DNA of 64,000 nt from Quercus robur. Taxonomy: Eukaryota; Streptophyta; Magnoliopsida; Fagales; Fagaceae. The translations under genes and the position numbers were made by a program. The DNA is taken from NCBI RefSeq assembly GCF_932294415.1, contig NC_065535.1, positions 29,032,782 to 29,096,781 on the forward strand, read 5' to 3'. Under the pieces are notes generated by a model. The model had not been told where the DNA came from and ran no database searches. It saw only the letters and a program-made list of their open reading frames with translations. Below, in pieces: positions 54,688 to 64,000 of the stretch (the stretch's first letter is position 1; each line of letters starts with the position of its first letter).

Positions 54688-57545
54688 TTACCTTTTTTGG
54701 ACCTTATGTCGTCTCGTATAATAAGGAGGAGGTCTTGCATGTCCTTCGTCAGATGCCTCGGGCCCAGCGTTGTGTCCATGTTTGTGCCCTCCTGTCTCAC
54801 AAGGAGGTGCCTTTGATATGCGTTTCGGCCGACCTTCTTGTTGAACAGGTAACCCACCAGCTTCCTCAACATGAACATAGGGTGGGGTGATGGCTAATGA
54901 AGGGCCAATAGACATACTGTCGGAGGGTGGCTCCTGCTGTATGTTAGGTGGGGTTAGATGAATACCCAAGTCAAAGGATGGAATGAGTGACACATCGGGA
55001 AATGACCGTGGGGTGGGTGGACGAATGTCAGGCCCAACACAAGGATGTGGAGTCAATGGGGGGATGGTGGGACTACGGGATGGATGTAGGGTGGGTGAAG
55101 GGATTGTGGGGCTAAGGGATGGATGTGGGGTGGGTGGAGGGGGATTAGAGGTAGGGACAACTCGAGGGGTACGAACACGCAGACGTCTAGTAGGAGCTAT
55201 GCTCGTGCTTGGGCTCTCAGTAGTGCTTGGCCTCTAAGTAGCTGCTGCGGTAGGAGTAGCTGCTGCGGCAGGAGTAGCTGCCTCCTCATTCGGGACCTCA
55301 GGGTCCCGAGGTCGTACACGGCCAATCGCCTGCACTGCAGTCAGCACATCAATAATGTCCTGGTGGTCCTCCGTGCCCACCGGGTGACGGCTCAACAAAC
55401 GAAGGTATCCTTCAATCTGCACATGGAAAAACCAAGTATATTAGTAATGCAATACAGTTTATGTATGTATGAATGAACAATCAATGTTTTATGGGCCCTC
55501 TGCTTGTAGGGCAATTCAAGTTATTCCATAAAAAATTGGGAAGAAGAATGTATACCATAACTCTAAAGGCTGAAATAAGAAATGTGACTTTCAATTTTGA
55601 AATCAACAAAGTTCTCTATAAGGTAAACGAATAAAGTTCTCTATAAGGAATCTTAAGTAGAAAACAACTTTAACCTACTTCTTTGATGCTAAGCATACAT
55701 TGGACCACATATATCATGTTTTATAAATAGTGGTTTCATGCTAAGAAGTACGGTAATATGTACAAGATGTGGAGAAGTTACCAGTATAGTCAGTGTAGCA
55801 CCAGGAACATCAATGAACCTCCGAGTCACCCTTTTGAACCAGTCGAAGTACTCATGCTGTGGAGGCATATCACCAAGCACTGCTTGACAACACCGTTGAA
55901 GGCGGTTACCCCAATTTAGTAAATGCAGAGCATGTTTCCGCATCCAATCAACGCCCACCTTCCCCCTCAAATCAATGGCATGAAGCACGGTGTCAGTGTC
56001 AACATCTTTGGGAATTTCTTGGATCATCCCAAATTGACGAACGACACAATCCGGTGTATGTATCTCTACTAGGTGGAAACATACAAGCAACACCGTTGCC
56101 GTCCACACAGCCCTCCCTGCAACGTACCATGGCGGAAGGTCCTCAAAATCGGCTTCATACGGCTGCCACACCACCTACAGTAGCCCAAAAACAAGTACGC
56201 AACACATTAGGCAACTATATTTATATTTCAAAATTCACCAAACATATATCTTGTTCCTAAACATGTTAACATGTTAAACAAGGCATTTTCATACCTGGCT
56301 TGGCAACATTGAAGCTATTTGCTGGCGATACCTATCCCTGAAGATGTGGGCAGGCCTGTTTTTCTTGTTTGGGACCCACGCCCACCTACAAGTGTTGTCA
56401 AGAACAAAAGATCAATATTTATAACTTTCCTACTAAGATAATGTCATGACTAAAACTATAATGTTATCACATATAACTACTAAGATAATGTTATAGATAA
56501 AAACTAGGCAATTAATAATATCACTACAATAAGAACTAATCTTTATAAGGTAGAGACTTACTTCAGGTACAGAGGACCACGCGCTGGAGGACCATAAGCG
56601 CCCACTGGTGGGCCACGCTCAATTGCCAGGCACAAATAGGGGAACCTGGCCTATACCCAATACTGCACCAACAGTAAGCATCCACCGATTTGACTGGTTT
56701 CCTTATGGCTTGCCCTGCATAGCTCTCGGTACAACCATACAAGGTAAGCACTCCCCCAACTGTACCTTCGTGGGTTGCGAAGGTCTTCCAACTGCTGCAC
56801 CCACATTAGATGCACCCTATCGCCAGATTTGTCCATGAATATTGTGTTCCCCAGTAGCGCTAGGATATAGCATCATGCGTACTTATGTAGCTCATCCTCT
56901 TCGGCATTAGGCGGCAATGGATTAGCAACTTGCTCCAAAAGCCATTTGATGAGAATCCTTTGGCCATGAAGTTCCTTATGCTGGTCTTGAGTTATAGGTC
57001 GAAAGCCAAGGAACTCCTCGCACACAATCGTCCAAGTTTTCTGTGTGCTCCCTATTACAGCGTCACCATCGACAGGAAACCCGAGAATCACCTCCACATC
57101 CTGCAATGTAATGGTCATCTCACCATGTGGCATGTGGAAGGTGTGAGTCTCGGGCCGCCATCGCTCCACTAAGGCTGTAATTAGGCCGTGGTCAAGCTCT
57201 CTACCCGGCTGCCTTAGCAGTCCCTCCAAGCCCAATGCCTTAATGATGTCAACAACTCGATCATCTACCATTGGCTCTCGGTTGGAGAACTCTTCAGTAC
57301 GGCCATGGCAAGTAAGGGCCCCTGGATCCTGCACAAAACAAATCCTTGGATTAACATATGACAAACGTCTGCATGTATATTGTATGAATTAAATGCGTGT
57401 ACATTTTACATAAATATTTACTGCTGTATTGTACCTGCCCATTCCGAATAGCTTCTGACCGATGGGTGGGCTGCAACTTTAACACCGAATCGTCAATAGG
57501 GCCAGGCCGTGTATGGTCAATCCGTCTAGCATTTGCAGCATCCAT
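54688..57545 (-). pseudogene. plant mobile domain (MAIN-like) gene, decayed
   Basis: Exons, 5' to 3': 57545-57435, 57328-56562, 56385-56295, 56174-55782 and 55416-54688, all GT/AG. It begins MDAANARRIDHTRPGP and shows the plant mobile domain blocks HGLITALVERWRPETHTFH, MTITLQDVEVILG, DRVHLMWVQQLEDL and WPYEADFEDLPP-like sequence. A long Pro/Ser/Thr-rich tail ends KVQKR. Databases often call such proteins serine/threonine phosphatase 7 long form homologs, although no phosphatase domain is present. Three in-frame stops (56873 TGA, 56648 TAG, 55234 TAG) interrupt it; each fits one transition. This domain is found both in host genes (MAIN/MAIL, silencing-related) and in plant transposons. Its near full length contrasts with the short host fragments. 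Confidence 0.88.
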
Positions 57546-58021
57546 ATTGCACAAGAATGATAAGCAATTAGCACGAAATATTGACATTGCAAGCAAACAT
57601 AGATATGATGGTGCAAAAGTTTTTTTTGAGCTAAATAAAACAAAAATATGATAATTTAATATTTTACTAGCTATATAAACTTGCTGATTAGAATCTCAAT
57701 GAGATCACTTAGGTCTAACTAGAATTACTATACTCCAATGAGAACACTTAGGTGTTCATAACCTTCCCATTTTTTTTCCTATATTGAATAATGGTCCAAA
57801 GCCACACGTAAGTGGATTGGATCCATATGATATTGCAGCAGATTGAACTAATCCTTTTACAAGTACACTACAATTATGTGACCTTAAATGTTTAAAAGTT
57901 CTATTAGTCGTGATTTATGAGGATCATTGTATAATCTCTACTTATTTGTGCTTTTCTTTAGTAAATTCTCTTGGTGAACGATTAAAAGTTATTTTTACCT
58001 TGTGAAATTTTTTTTGAATAG

Positions 58022-58341
58022 CCATTGTTGGGGACATTACACCTTCAGATGGGATTTCAAAGGAAGAGAAGAGTCGACAAGAACGAGAAGCATTAGACCA
58101 CATGTGCAAATTACTTGGTGGAGGGTCAAGAGGTACTTTATTCACTAACTCTATGTGTGCGCACGTATTGTTGTCAATGTGAGGAAAATGAATTTGTTAT
58201 TCCTCTACCTGAAAGTAATTAGTTGTTTGACAATTTTTGACTTCCTATTTATAAATTGCAGCCCAGGAAATAGGTGAGTTGTGGTTGGAATATGAGGAGA
58301 ATTCTTCACCAAAGGCTAAAATTGTTAAGGACCTTGACAAG
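58022..58341 (+). pseudogene. HDDC2: captured two-exon fragment of an HDDC2-like phosphohydrolase
   Basis: Two exons, 58022-58132 and 58262-58341, are separated by a 129-bp GT/AG intron and join in phase. They read IVGDITPSDGISKEEKSR...LDHMCKLLGGGSR and AQEIGELWLEYEENSSPKAK...KDLDK. This is the middle of the HD-domain 5'-deoxynucleotidase HDDC2/YfbR family; DITP carries part of the HD-domain metal/substrate region. It is the only captured host piece on the plus strand. The first HD-motif exons and the C-terminus are absent. Confidence 0.9.
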
Positions 58342-60000
58342 GTATATTGCAGCTATAGTAATGCATTTTATTTAATAATAATTTAACTTTGATTCACTAC
58401 TTTTGCCTAGAAGCCTTATTGTTCAATGGCATTGCTTGGTGTTTCCAACAGAGACATCTAGGGTTTAAATCCCCACTCCCAACTTAAAATGTATCAAAAA
58501 AACATTGACACAGTACCTTTGTAGCAACTTTTAGTTTGAAGTTCAATTATTCCTTTTTTAAAGATCTTATGGTTTCAGTAACTGATGTTCTTTATTTAAC
58601 TGCTTGTCTGAGAGGGAGCCAACCTGGCAGTTACCATCAAATAGAAAACCAATTCCTCAAACAAGCAGTTATTATCTGCTCAACAAAGACTAGTTGCTTT
58701 CTTCATACAGCATTATGGCATAATAAATTGCCCACTGTTCTTTGTACTTTTTCTCAAAATCTCTTGGAAACCCATCAATTGGGTTATTTTTAATGATAAT
58801 TTAAGTTTTAATAGTGGTAAAGTAGTAAGACATAATCTTAAATGGAGGATATTTTGACTTTTCTCTATTTTATTTTATTTTATCCCTTTGGAATGAGAAA
58901 TCTTATGCAAAAGTTTGGTAAAAGAGGAATGCCGATGTAGACAAATTGTAAAGTAGCTAATGACTGATCAAAAACAAAAAAAAAAATAAGAAAGGGAGAA
59001 AAAAATAAAAAAAGAAACAAAAAAGAAGTGGCTAATAAGCCAGATTCTAATGACAAGTTGACAACGCTAGTAAAGATAGCATTTAAAGTGGTGTTGATAC
59101 AACTTTGGTGATAATTGACAAATCATGCTTATACTTTAAAAATAATATGATGTGACACATTATTTGTGTTTTATACTAATATTAATGACCAAGAAAAAAA
59201 TTTGTTGACTTTTCCATAGCCAACTTAGAACCCAGTTTTAAATCAGACTAAATTGGATGAGATATGCTTGTTTGAACATCTAAACTTTCTAGAGATATTG
59301 TTGTCCAATTCTGCTTTAGAATTAGTTTAAATGGGCCAAGAATCTTGTAATTTAGTGACATTTCCTGATCTCTTTTATAAGGAAAACCAGCGTTTAAATC
59401 CCCCTCAATAATTGAATAGGGTTTAGGTTTTGTTTTCAAAGAGGCATTTGGTTCCTAGAGTTCAAAAGCACCCGTAGCTTAAAGCCGTAAGTTCTATGTG
59501 CTTTGTTCACCGAATCAAAGCCACCCAAATATGCAAAATCGATTCTAGATACCTAAAACCAATTTATGCCAAGCCAGCTAACGTAAACAAAACTTCTAAC
59601 CAAAATCCCTTAATCAAAACTAAATCTAATCCATCTATTTAAACTAATTAAACAAAACCATTCCTAACCGAAAAACCTAAATCATAACCAATCAACCAAA
59701 ATACATAACTGAAAAAAGACTATGTAATTTGTTTCTTCAATAGCAAACTACTAAGTGCTTTTTTATATGCATATAATTTAGTAATTTGTAATGGTACTAT
59801 AACATTTAAATATATGAGATAACTATTTCATATAAACTTGTAAGTTCTAAGCTCCTAATAGACAAGCAAATGGGCCTAATGAGATATACAATTCTCTCCT
59901 AAAAGCTATAATCCTAATCAGCAATAACAATCTAACCTGAAGCCAGAAATTTGGAAAGTCTTAAGGATGGCAGCAACAATATGCACTATCCAAGCAAGAA
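58342..60000. other. cargo DNA without recognised exons
   Basis: AT-rich DNA following the HDDC2 fragment, probably its next intron in the first part. No gene is recognised. Confidence 0.5.
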
Positions 60001-60486
60001 TGTCATCTGCACTCACCAAATCCAAACCCAAATTTCATAAAAATCATAAAATAAAAATTAAATAAAGTATCTACCACAAAATCCAAACCCAAATTTCACA
60101 AAAATCAAAACTGAAAATTAAATAAATAACCTAAATGTTAAGTATCCAAATCCAAACCCAAAATTTCACAATAATCAAAACAAAAAATCAAATAAATAAC
60201 TTACCAAGCAAAATCGGAATGGGTAACCAAGCAAGTTTGACTTTAGCCAAAGAGAGTTGAATGTCATTTGCACTCACCAAATCCAAACCCAAATTTCATA
60301 AAAATCATAAAATAAAAATTAAATAAAGTATCTACCACAAAATCCAAACCCAAATTTCACAAAAATCAAAACTGAAAATTAAATAAATAACCTAGATGTT
60401 AAGTATCCAAATCCAAACCCAAAATTTCACAATAATCAAAACAAAAAATCATATAAATAACTTACCAACCAAAATCGGAATGGGTA
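60001..60486. repeat. 226-bp direct repeat, two copies
   Basis: Copy one (60001-60226) and copy two (60261-60486) are almost identical, beginning ATGTCAT[CT]TGCACTCACC and ending CAAAATCGGAATGGGTA. A 34-bp spacer separates them. Each copy also contains internal CAAATCCAAACCCAAA repeats. Confidence 0.9.
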
Positions 60487-60892
60487 TGGGTATGGGTATG
60501 GTGAGGAAAAATGAATGGGTATGGGGGTGGTAATGAGAGAGAGGGAGAAAAGGAGAAAGGATCTCCTAGTGAGGGAGAGAGAGATCGACGAGGAGAGGAG
60601 CCGATGGCTGGGCTCAGCCTCGTCGGCGTCGTCGCTGGGCTGGGCTGGGCTCTGCTCGTCGACGCCGGCGAGGTTCTGTGTGTGTGTAAGCGTGTGTGAA
60701 TGTGAGAGGCCGTGTGAGAGATAGAGAGAAAATGAGAGAGTTTTGTGAGTGTGGGAAATGAAAATGTAAGAGTGAGGGTGAGAGAGTGAGAGCGCTCTGG
60801 TTTGTGTGAGAGTGAGAAGGTGTGAGTGTGAGTGTGAGTGAAAGTGAGACAAATGCAATAGAGACGAAGACGTTAATTTTGAAAAACCCCAA
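60487..60892. other. GA-rich and TGAG-repeat region inside the right end
   Basis: Plus strand is rich in GAGAG and GTGTGAG units with a short GC-rich core (about 60596-60672). It has the look of a promoter or 5'-UTR region, but no linked coding sequence is recognised. Long open frames here are low-complexity Ser/His/Leu translations. Confidence 0.45.
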
Positions 60893-60894
60893 TT

Positions 60895-61099
60895 GGAAAC
60901 CGAGTCTCTAAGACTCGATTTCCAGGGGCTTCCACATCGCTCAGCTAGGTTGGCATACACGTGGAAATCGAGTCTAAGAGACTCGATTTCCATGTCAATG
61001 CCAGATGGCAACTCTGCCACATCAAACGTGGTCGAAGCATACAAACCGAGCCTTAAAGACTTGATTTTGAAGCCCAAAATCGAGTCTTTAAGACTCGAG
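60895..61099. repeat. four subterminal palindromes, right end
   Basis: Palindromes of the GGAAATCGAGTCT...AGACTCGATTTCC type lie at about 60895-60924, 60962-60992, 61043-61069 and 61076-61099. They mirror the four at the left end. Confidence 0.85.
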
Positions 61100-61180
61100 A
61101 TACTATAAACGAAATATGTTTCTAAAGAGAGCCTACTAACTAGATAGTTTCGTTTTTAAGGCCAGTTGGCCATTTTCGCC
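61094..61180 (-). repeat. right TIR core of giant MULE
   Basis: This is the inverted partner of 38124-38210. It is followed directly by the second copy of the 9-bp duplication, GAGAATAGC. Confidence 0.93.
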
Positions 61181-61189
61181 GAGAATAGC

Positions 61190-61555
61190 TTCCCTACCTT
61201 GAAGTCTAACGCCTTCACCCCAGACAATAATGACGAGCTATTGGGGAGAAGTCTAGATTTAGCCGAGGAAAAAAGGGAGAAAGCGATGATCCATATGGCT
61301 TGCTATCACCAGAAGCTAAAGCAGGGATACGACGTTAACGTAAGGCTACGACCTTTGAGTCCAGGTGACCTCGTGATAAGAAAGATTCTCGGCAGTGCTA
61401 AAAACCCTTCCTGGGGTAAGCTAGGACCAACCTGGGAAGGACCGTACCGCATCACCTCCGTGGCCGGAATAGGTGCTTATTACCTAGAAGACCTAGATGG
61501 AAAAACTGTACCTCGCCCATGGAATGTAAATAATCTAAGAAGATATTATTATTAA
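61190..61555 (+). pseudogene. Gypsy integrase, C-terminal part (fossil)
   Basis: Gypsy sequence resumes after the MULE. The integrase C-terminal region is recognisable from LRPLSPGDLVIRK, GKLGPTWEGPYRI and GAYYLEDLDGK. No chromodomain follows, as expected for the Tat lineage. Confidence 0.9.
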
Positions 61556-61613
61556 TAAAAGTAGCTCTGCCTATGCTTTGTTCGACGATCATCGCACACC
61601 CATTAGTTCAGTT

Positions 61614-61774
61614 GCATCTATCCAAGTTTTAAACAGAACCTAAGTCCTGCATGGCTCCTCGGACCACAAACTTAGGGGAAATTAACAACTTATGGCATCT
61701 ATACAAGTTTTAAACAGAACCTAAGTCCTGCATGGCTCCTCGGACCACAAACTTAGGGGAAATTAACAACTTAA
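61614..61774. repeat. 81-bp tandem duplication in the Gypsy internal region
   Basis: A unit starting GCATCTATCCAAGTTTT at 61614 is repeated from 61695 with one or two differences. It lies in the spacer between integrase and the antisense coding region. Confidence 0.9.
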
Positions 61775-62058
61775 AGCTCTTGTGCACTTTCAAGGTACAT
61801 GCGTAGTTTGGTATAATTATGACTATCGTTCAAATTCGCCGCACGAAATCCCCTTTTTCTTATTGTTTATATTTGTTTATATCGTTGCGAACGTTAAAAA
61901 GAGGAATAGTGTTACTAATCACCCGAAGAGAATAAAGAGAACATTCTATATTAGTATTCCGAGGTCAATACAAAGAGAGGTCTTTACAAAAGAACAAAAA
62001 TAAGACAACTCTCATTCAAAAAAAAAAAAAAAGAGTACAATAATTAAAAACCTAAAAT

Positions 62059-63850
62059 CTAAGCCTCAGCAGAAGGATTCTCTTTCTGCTCTGGCTGAGG
62101 TGGAACCTCGGAGATGGACTCCTTGGCAGGATCCTTGGCTTTATCAAGCACAGGGATGGCATCAGAAATAGCCGCGGCCTGCTCAGAAGCTTCAGGAGCG
62201 CCATCAGGATTCTCTCGGATCTCCAACGGAAAAAAGACCTTCTCGGGCAACCTCAGCGCCGAGTCTGCAGGAATCCCTGCAACATCAAGGGCATAAGCCC
62301 ATGAGATGCTGCAATACTCCATGCATACCTCTGGAATCTCCTCAGAGAGCCTGGCTTCAGTCTCCTCTGCCCCAAGCTTATAAGAGGCCTTCTTCTCAGC
62401 CTCGGCTGCTTCCCGAGCTAGCTGAACCTCTTCTTTGGCCCGCCGGACCTCCTCCTCAGCTTTTTGTAACGTGGCCCTTAGATCCAGCACTGTTTGTTTT
62501 TCAGTGGCCAGGCTGGTCTCGGTCACGTACAATTGTTGGCGCTGGTCCTTCGCTTGGGTTTCAGCGTTCTTCAAGCCGGCCTCAGCACTCCGGCGCTTTT
62601 TCTCCTCCTCTTTGAACTTCTCCGCAAGTTCAAAGTTCTCTTGCTTGAGGGACCCCACGATTTTCTCCACCTCTGTCCGAGATTGAGCCTCAGCTTCAGC
62701 TAAGCTGCGGTTGCTGCGACAGAACACCTCAGCCATAAACACCTGCTGAGTGATCTGCCAACAAAACAAAAATTATCTAGAATGCAACAATGTTTAATGA
62801 TTTAACAATTGGGTAGAAGAGTGACTCACCATTGCAAGGTCCCTCTTAAGGGATAGAAAGAGCTCGGGCTAAGAGAACCTCCTGTAGGCCTCCATATCTC
62901 GAAGGAGGAGTACTGGCTGCTCCAAAACCTCAGCTATGTACCCTGCTCGGCCCCTATTGTATTCTCGGACCGATGCAGTATAAGGGATAGCAACCCCATC
63001 CAGCTCCAGCTTTGGGCCCCAAATGCGCGGTTGAGCACACACTTCGGCTCGGTTCTCCTCCTCTCGGCTCTCCACGGAGGAAGCCCTTTTATTCTTTTGC
63101 CCCCGGGTGGTTTTTTGCTGCTTGCCCTGGCGGGGCACCACCTCGCCTTTCTCAGGGATTTTAGCCGGCCTTTTCTTTTTTAGGTCCGGGTTGACCTTAA
63201 GGCCCAGGTCAGAAGGAACCTGAGGAGCAACGGGAGGGAGGTCCTGGGTTTGCGACTGAGCAGGCACCTTTGAAGATTGACCTTTCCCTCGGGAGGACAT
63301 CAACTCTCGTAAGGTTTTTCCTTTGCCAGCCATATTGTCTACCTCCTCGTCTGAAGAGTCGTCCGAGCAGGCTATAATAATCGGAGCGCCGACCGCGGAG
63401 TTTCGATCCTGCTCTCCTTCAGGGTCCGAGAGCTCAATCAAGGGGGCTTTATGAACCTCCTCTTCAAAGTAGAACTCGTCTATCTCCTCCTCAAGAGAAA
63501 GACGAGATGATTCAGTCTCTCCTTCAACTGGCATAGCAACTTCAAGGTTGTCTGGCGGGGGCAATTGCTCAGCTGGTGGAGGATCCCGAACACCAGATAA
63601 CACGACTGGTTTGAGATCTTCTCGACCAAGAAACTTGGGCTTGGATACGTCAATCCTAGCCAACCTTGGACTACCAGCTCTTATAGCATGACCAATGGCT
63701 TGGAAGGAACGGGTTAGTGGTTGGTAGCCCAAAACCAAATGACACGCGCGTAGCTACCCGTCCTCGGCAACGTAGATTTCTGACCTTAGAAGATAGTTCA
63801 AGGCCTGAACATTCACGTGGCTCAGCCTGGGAGCAACCAGAGCTCTATCT
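62059..63850 (-). pseudogene. antisense coding region of the Tat-lineage Gypsy element (fossil)
   Basis: Two long minus-strand coding blocks lie downstream of the integrase, opposite to gag-pol. The upstream block (about 62869-63850) is acidic then Lys-rich, with no domain I recognise. The downstream block (about 62059-62769) is a Glu/Ala/Lys coiled coil followed by a Pro/Glu-rich tail. An antisense frame between integrase and 3' LTR is known in Retand and related Tat elements; its function is unknown. The gap between the blocks has splice-like edges, so an intron is plausible. Confidence 0.75.
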
Positions 63851-64000
63851 GCAATACAGCCAAGAAGGAGATTAGAGTTAAACTACAAAATTTATGACTA
63901 AAGCAAAAAAGGGAGTGAATCCGAAGAGCTAAACCCCCTCCCTAAAGGATTGGCCCTAAAGGCGCCGCACGTGGAATTCCTGTCCGAGTTGGACAATGAA

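Larger units (their letters stand above)
38124..61180. mobile_element. giant gene-carrying MULE, 23,057 bp
   Basis: The ends read GGCGAAAATGGCCAACTGGC on both strands and stay near identical for 87 bp (three mismatches), with weaker similarity to about 140 bp. A perfect 9-bp duplication, GAGAATAGC, lies at 38115-38123 and 61181-61189. Gypsy integrase sequence abuts both sides, so one insertion event placed the whole 23 kb. It contains a decayed mudrA-type gene (38696-42341), a mirror-symmetric palindrome (43001-43649) and intron-containing fragments of NPF8, SirB, SNM1-like, RPN1, GC6 and HDDC2-like genes. It also holds a plant-mobile-domain pseudogene, a LINE fragment and a foldback MITE. 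Pack-MULEs usually carry a few kilobases; this cargo is about 17 kb. Stops in the transposase suggest it no longer moves by itself. Confidence 0.93.
32335..64000 (+). mobile_element. Tat-lineage Ty3/Gypsy fossil, split by a MULE, 3' end outside window
   Basis: The 5' LTR, primer site, gag, protease, RT, two RNase H domains and integrase occur in Gypsy order on the plus strand. After the integrase there is a long antisense coding region. A second, archaeal-type RNase H and an antisense frame before the 3' LTR are hallmarks of the Tat lineage (Retand/Ogre relatives). A 23-kb MULE sits in the integrase region; without it the part inside the window is about 8.6 kb. The copy is broken: besides the MULE there are several small breaks, perhaps five to ten, concentrated in gag. 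The 3' LTR lies beyond 64000, so age cannot be judged from LTR divergence. The element is older than the MULE insertion. Confidence 0.92.

Noticed and set aside
54688-57545. Serine/threonine phosphatase 7
   Set aside because: Database names suggest it, but no phosphatase motifs (such as GDxHG or GNHE) are present; the sequence is a plant mobile domain.
60436-61077. 213-residue minus-strand open frame near the right end of the giant MULE
   Set aside because: It translates GA/GTGAG repeats and palindromes into Ser/His/Leu low-complexity sequence; no coding signal.

Overview
The window is plant nuclear DNA from a woody eudicot. The MITE near 30.5 kb, the solo LTR near 3.6 kb, the plant-mobile-domain gene near 56 kb and the Tat-type Gypsy element all resemble repeats I associate with Fagaceae, so an oak or close relative is my best guess. 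This rests on recall, not on a search. The window is gene-poor: it holds one intact ordinary host gene and is otherwise mostly transposons, many of them nested and datable by target-site duplications (TSDs).

Layout. 1-11.7 kb is AT-rich intergenic DNA with a 1.06-kb hAT-type element (8-bp TSD), a small MITE, a solo LTR (5-bp TSD), a 2.5-kb hAT-type remnant (8-bp TSD) that carries an LTR relic, and a Harbinger-like element. 11.7-18.3 kb is a small TIR element (9-bp TSD) into which an intact-looking 5.7-kb Mutator-like element (MULE) has inserted (9-bp TSD, 334-bp TIRs). That MULE has a four-exon mudrA-type transposase gene and a convergent second gene for a GRF-zinc-finger/coiled-coil/membrane protein, a MuDR-like arrangement. 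18.3-21.7 kb is intergenic. 21.7-29.1 kb is a complete eight-exon alpha/beta hydrolase gene (EMB8/YheT family) on the minus strand. 29.1-32.3 kb is intergenic with MITEs.

32.3 kb to the window end is a Tat-lineage Ty3/Gypsy fossil with a second, antisense coding region. Its integrase region is split by a 23,057-bp MULE (38124-61180) with an 87-bp near-identical TIR core and a perfect 9-bp TSD. This giant MULE is the most striking object here. It carries its own decayed transposase gene, a plant-mobile-domain pseudogene, and pieces of at least six unrelated host genes with introns retained: an NPF8 peptide transporter, sirohydrochlorin ferrochelatase, an SNM1-like nuclease, proteasome subunit RPN1, the p115 golgin GC6/MAG4, and an HDDC2-like phosphohydrolase. 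The GC6 and RPN1 pieces abut in the same orientation with matching splice phase. A family of 30-bp palindromes occurs four times near each end of the element and seven times in a mirror-symmetric 650-bp inverted repeat inside it.

All gene identities come from reading translations and recalling the families. Exon boundaries were placed by GT/AG sites and reading phase.
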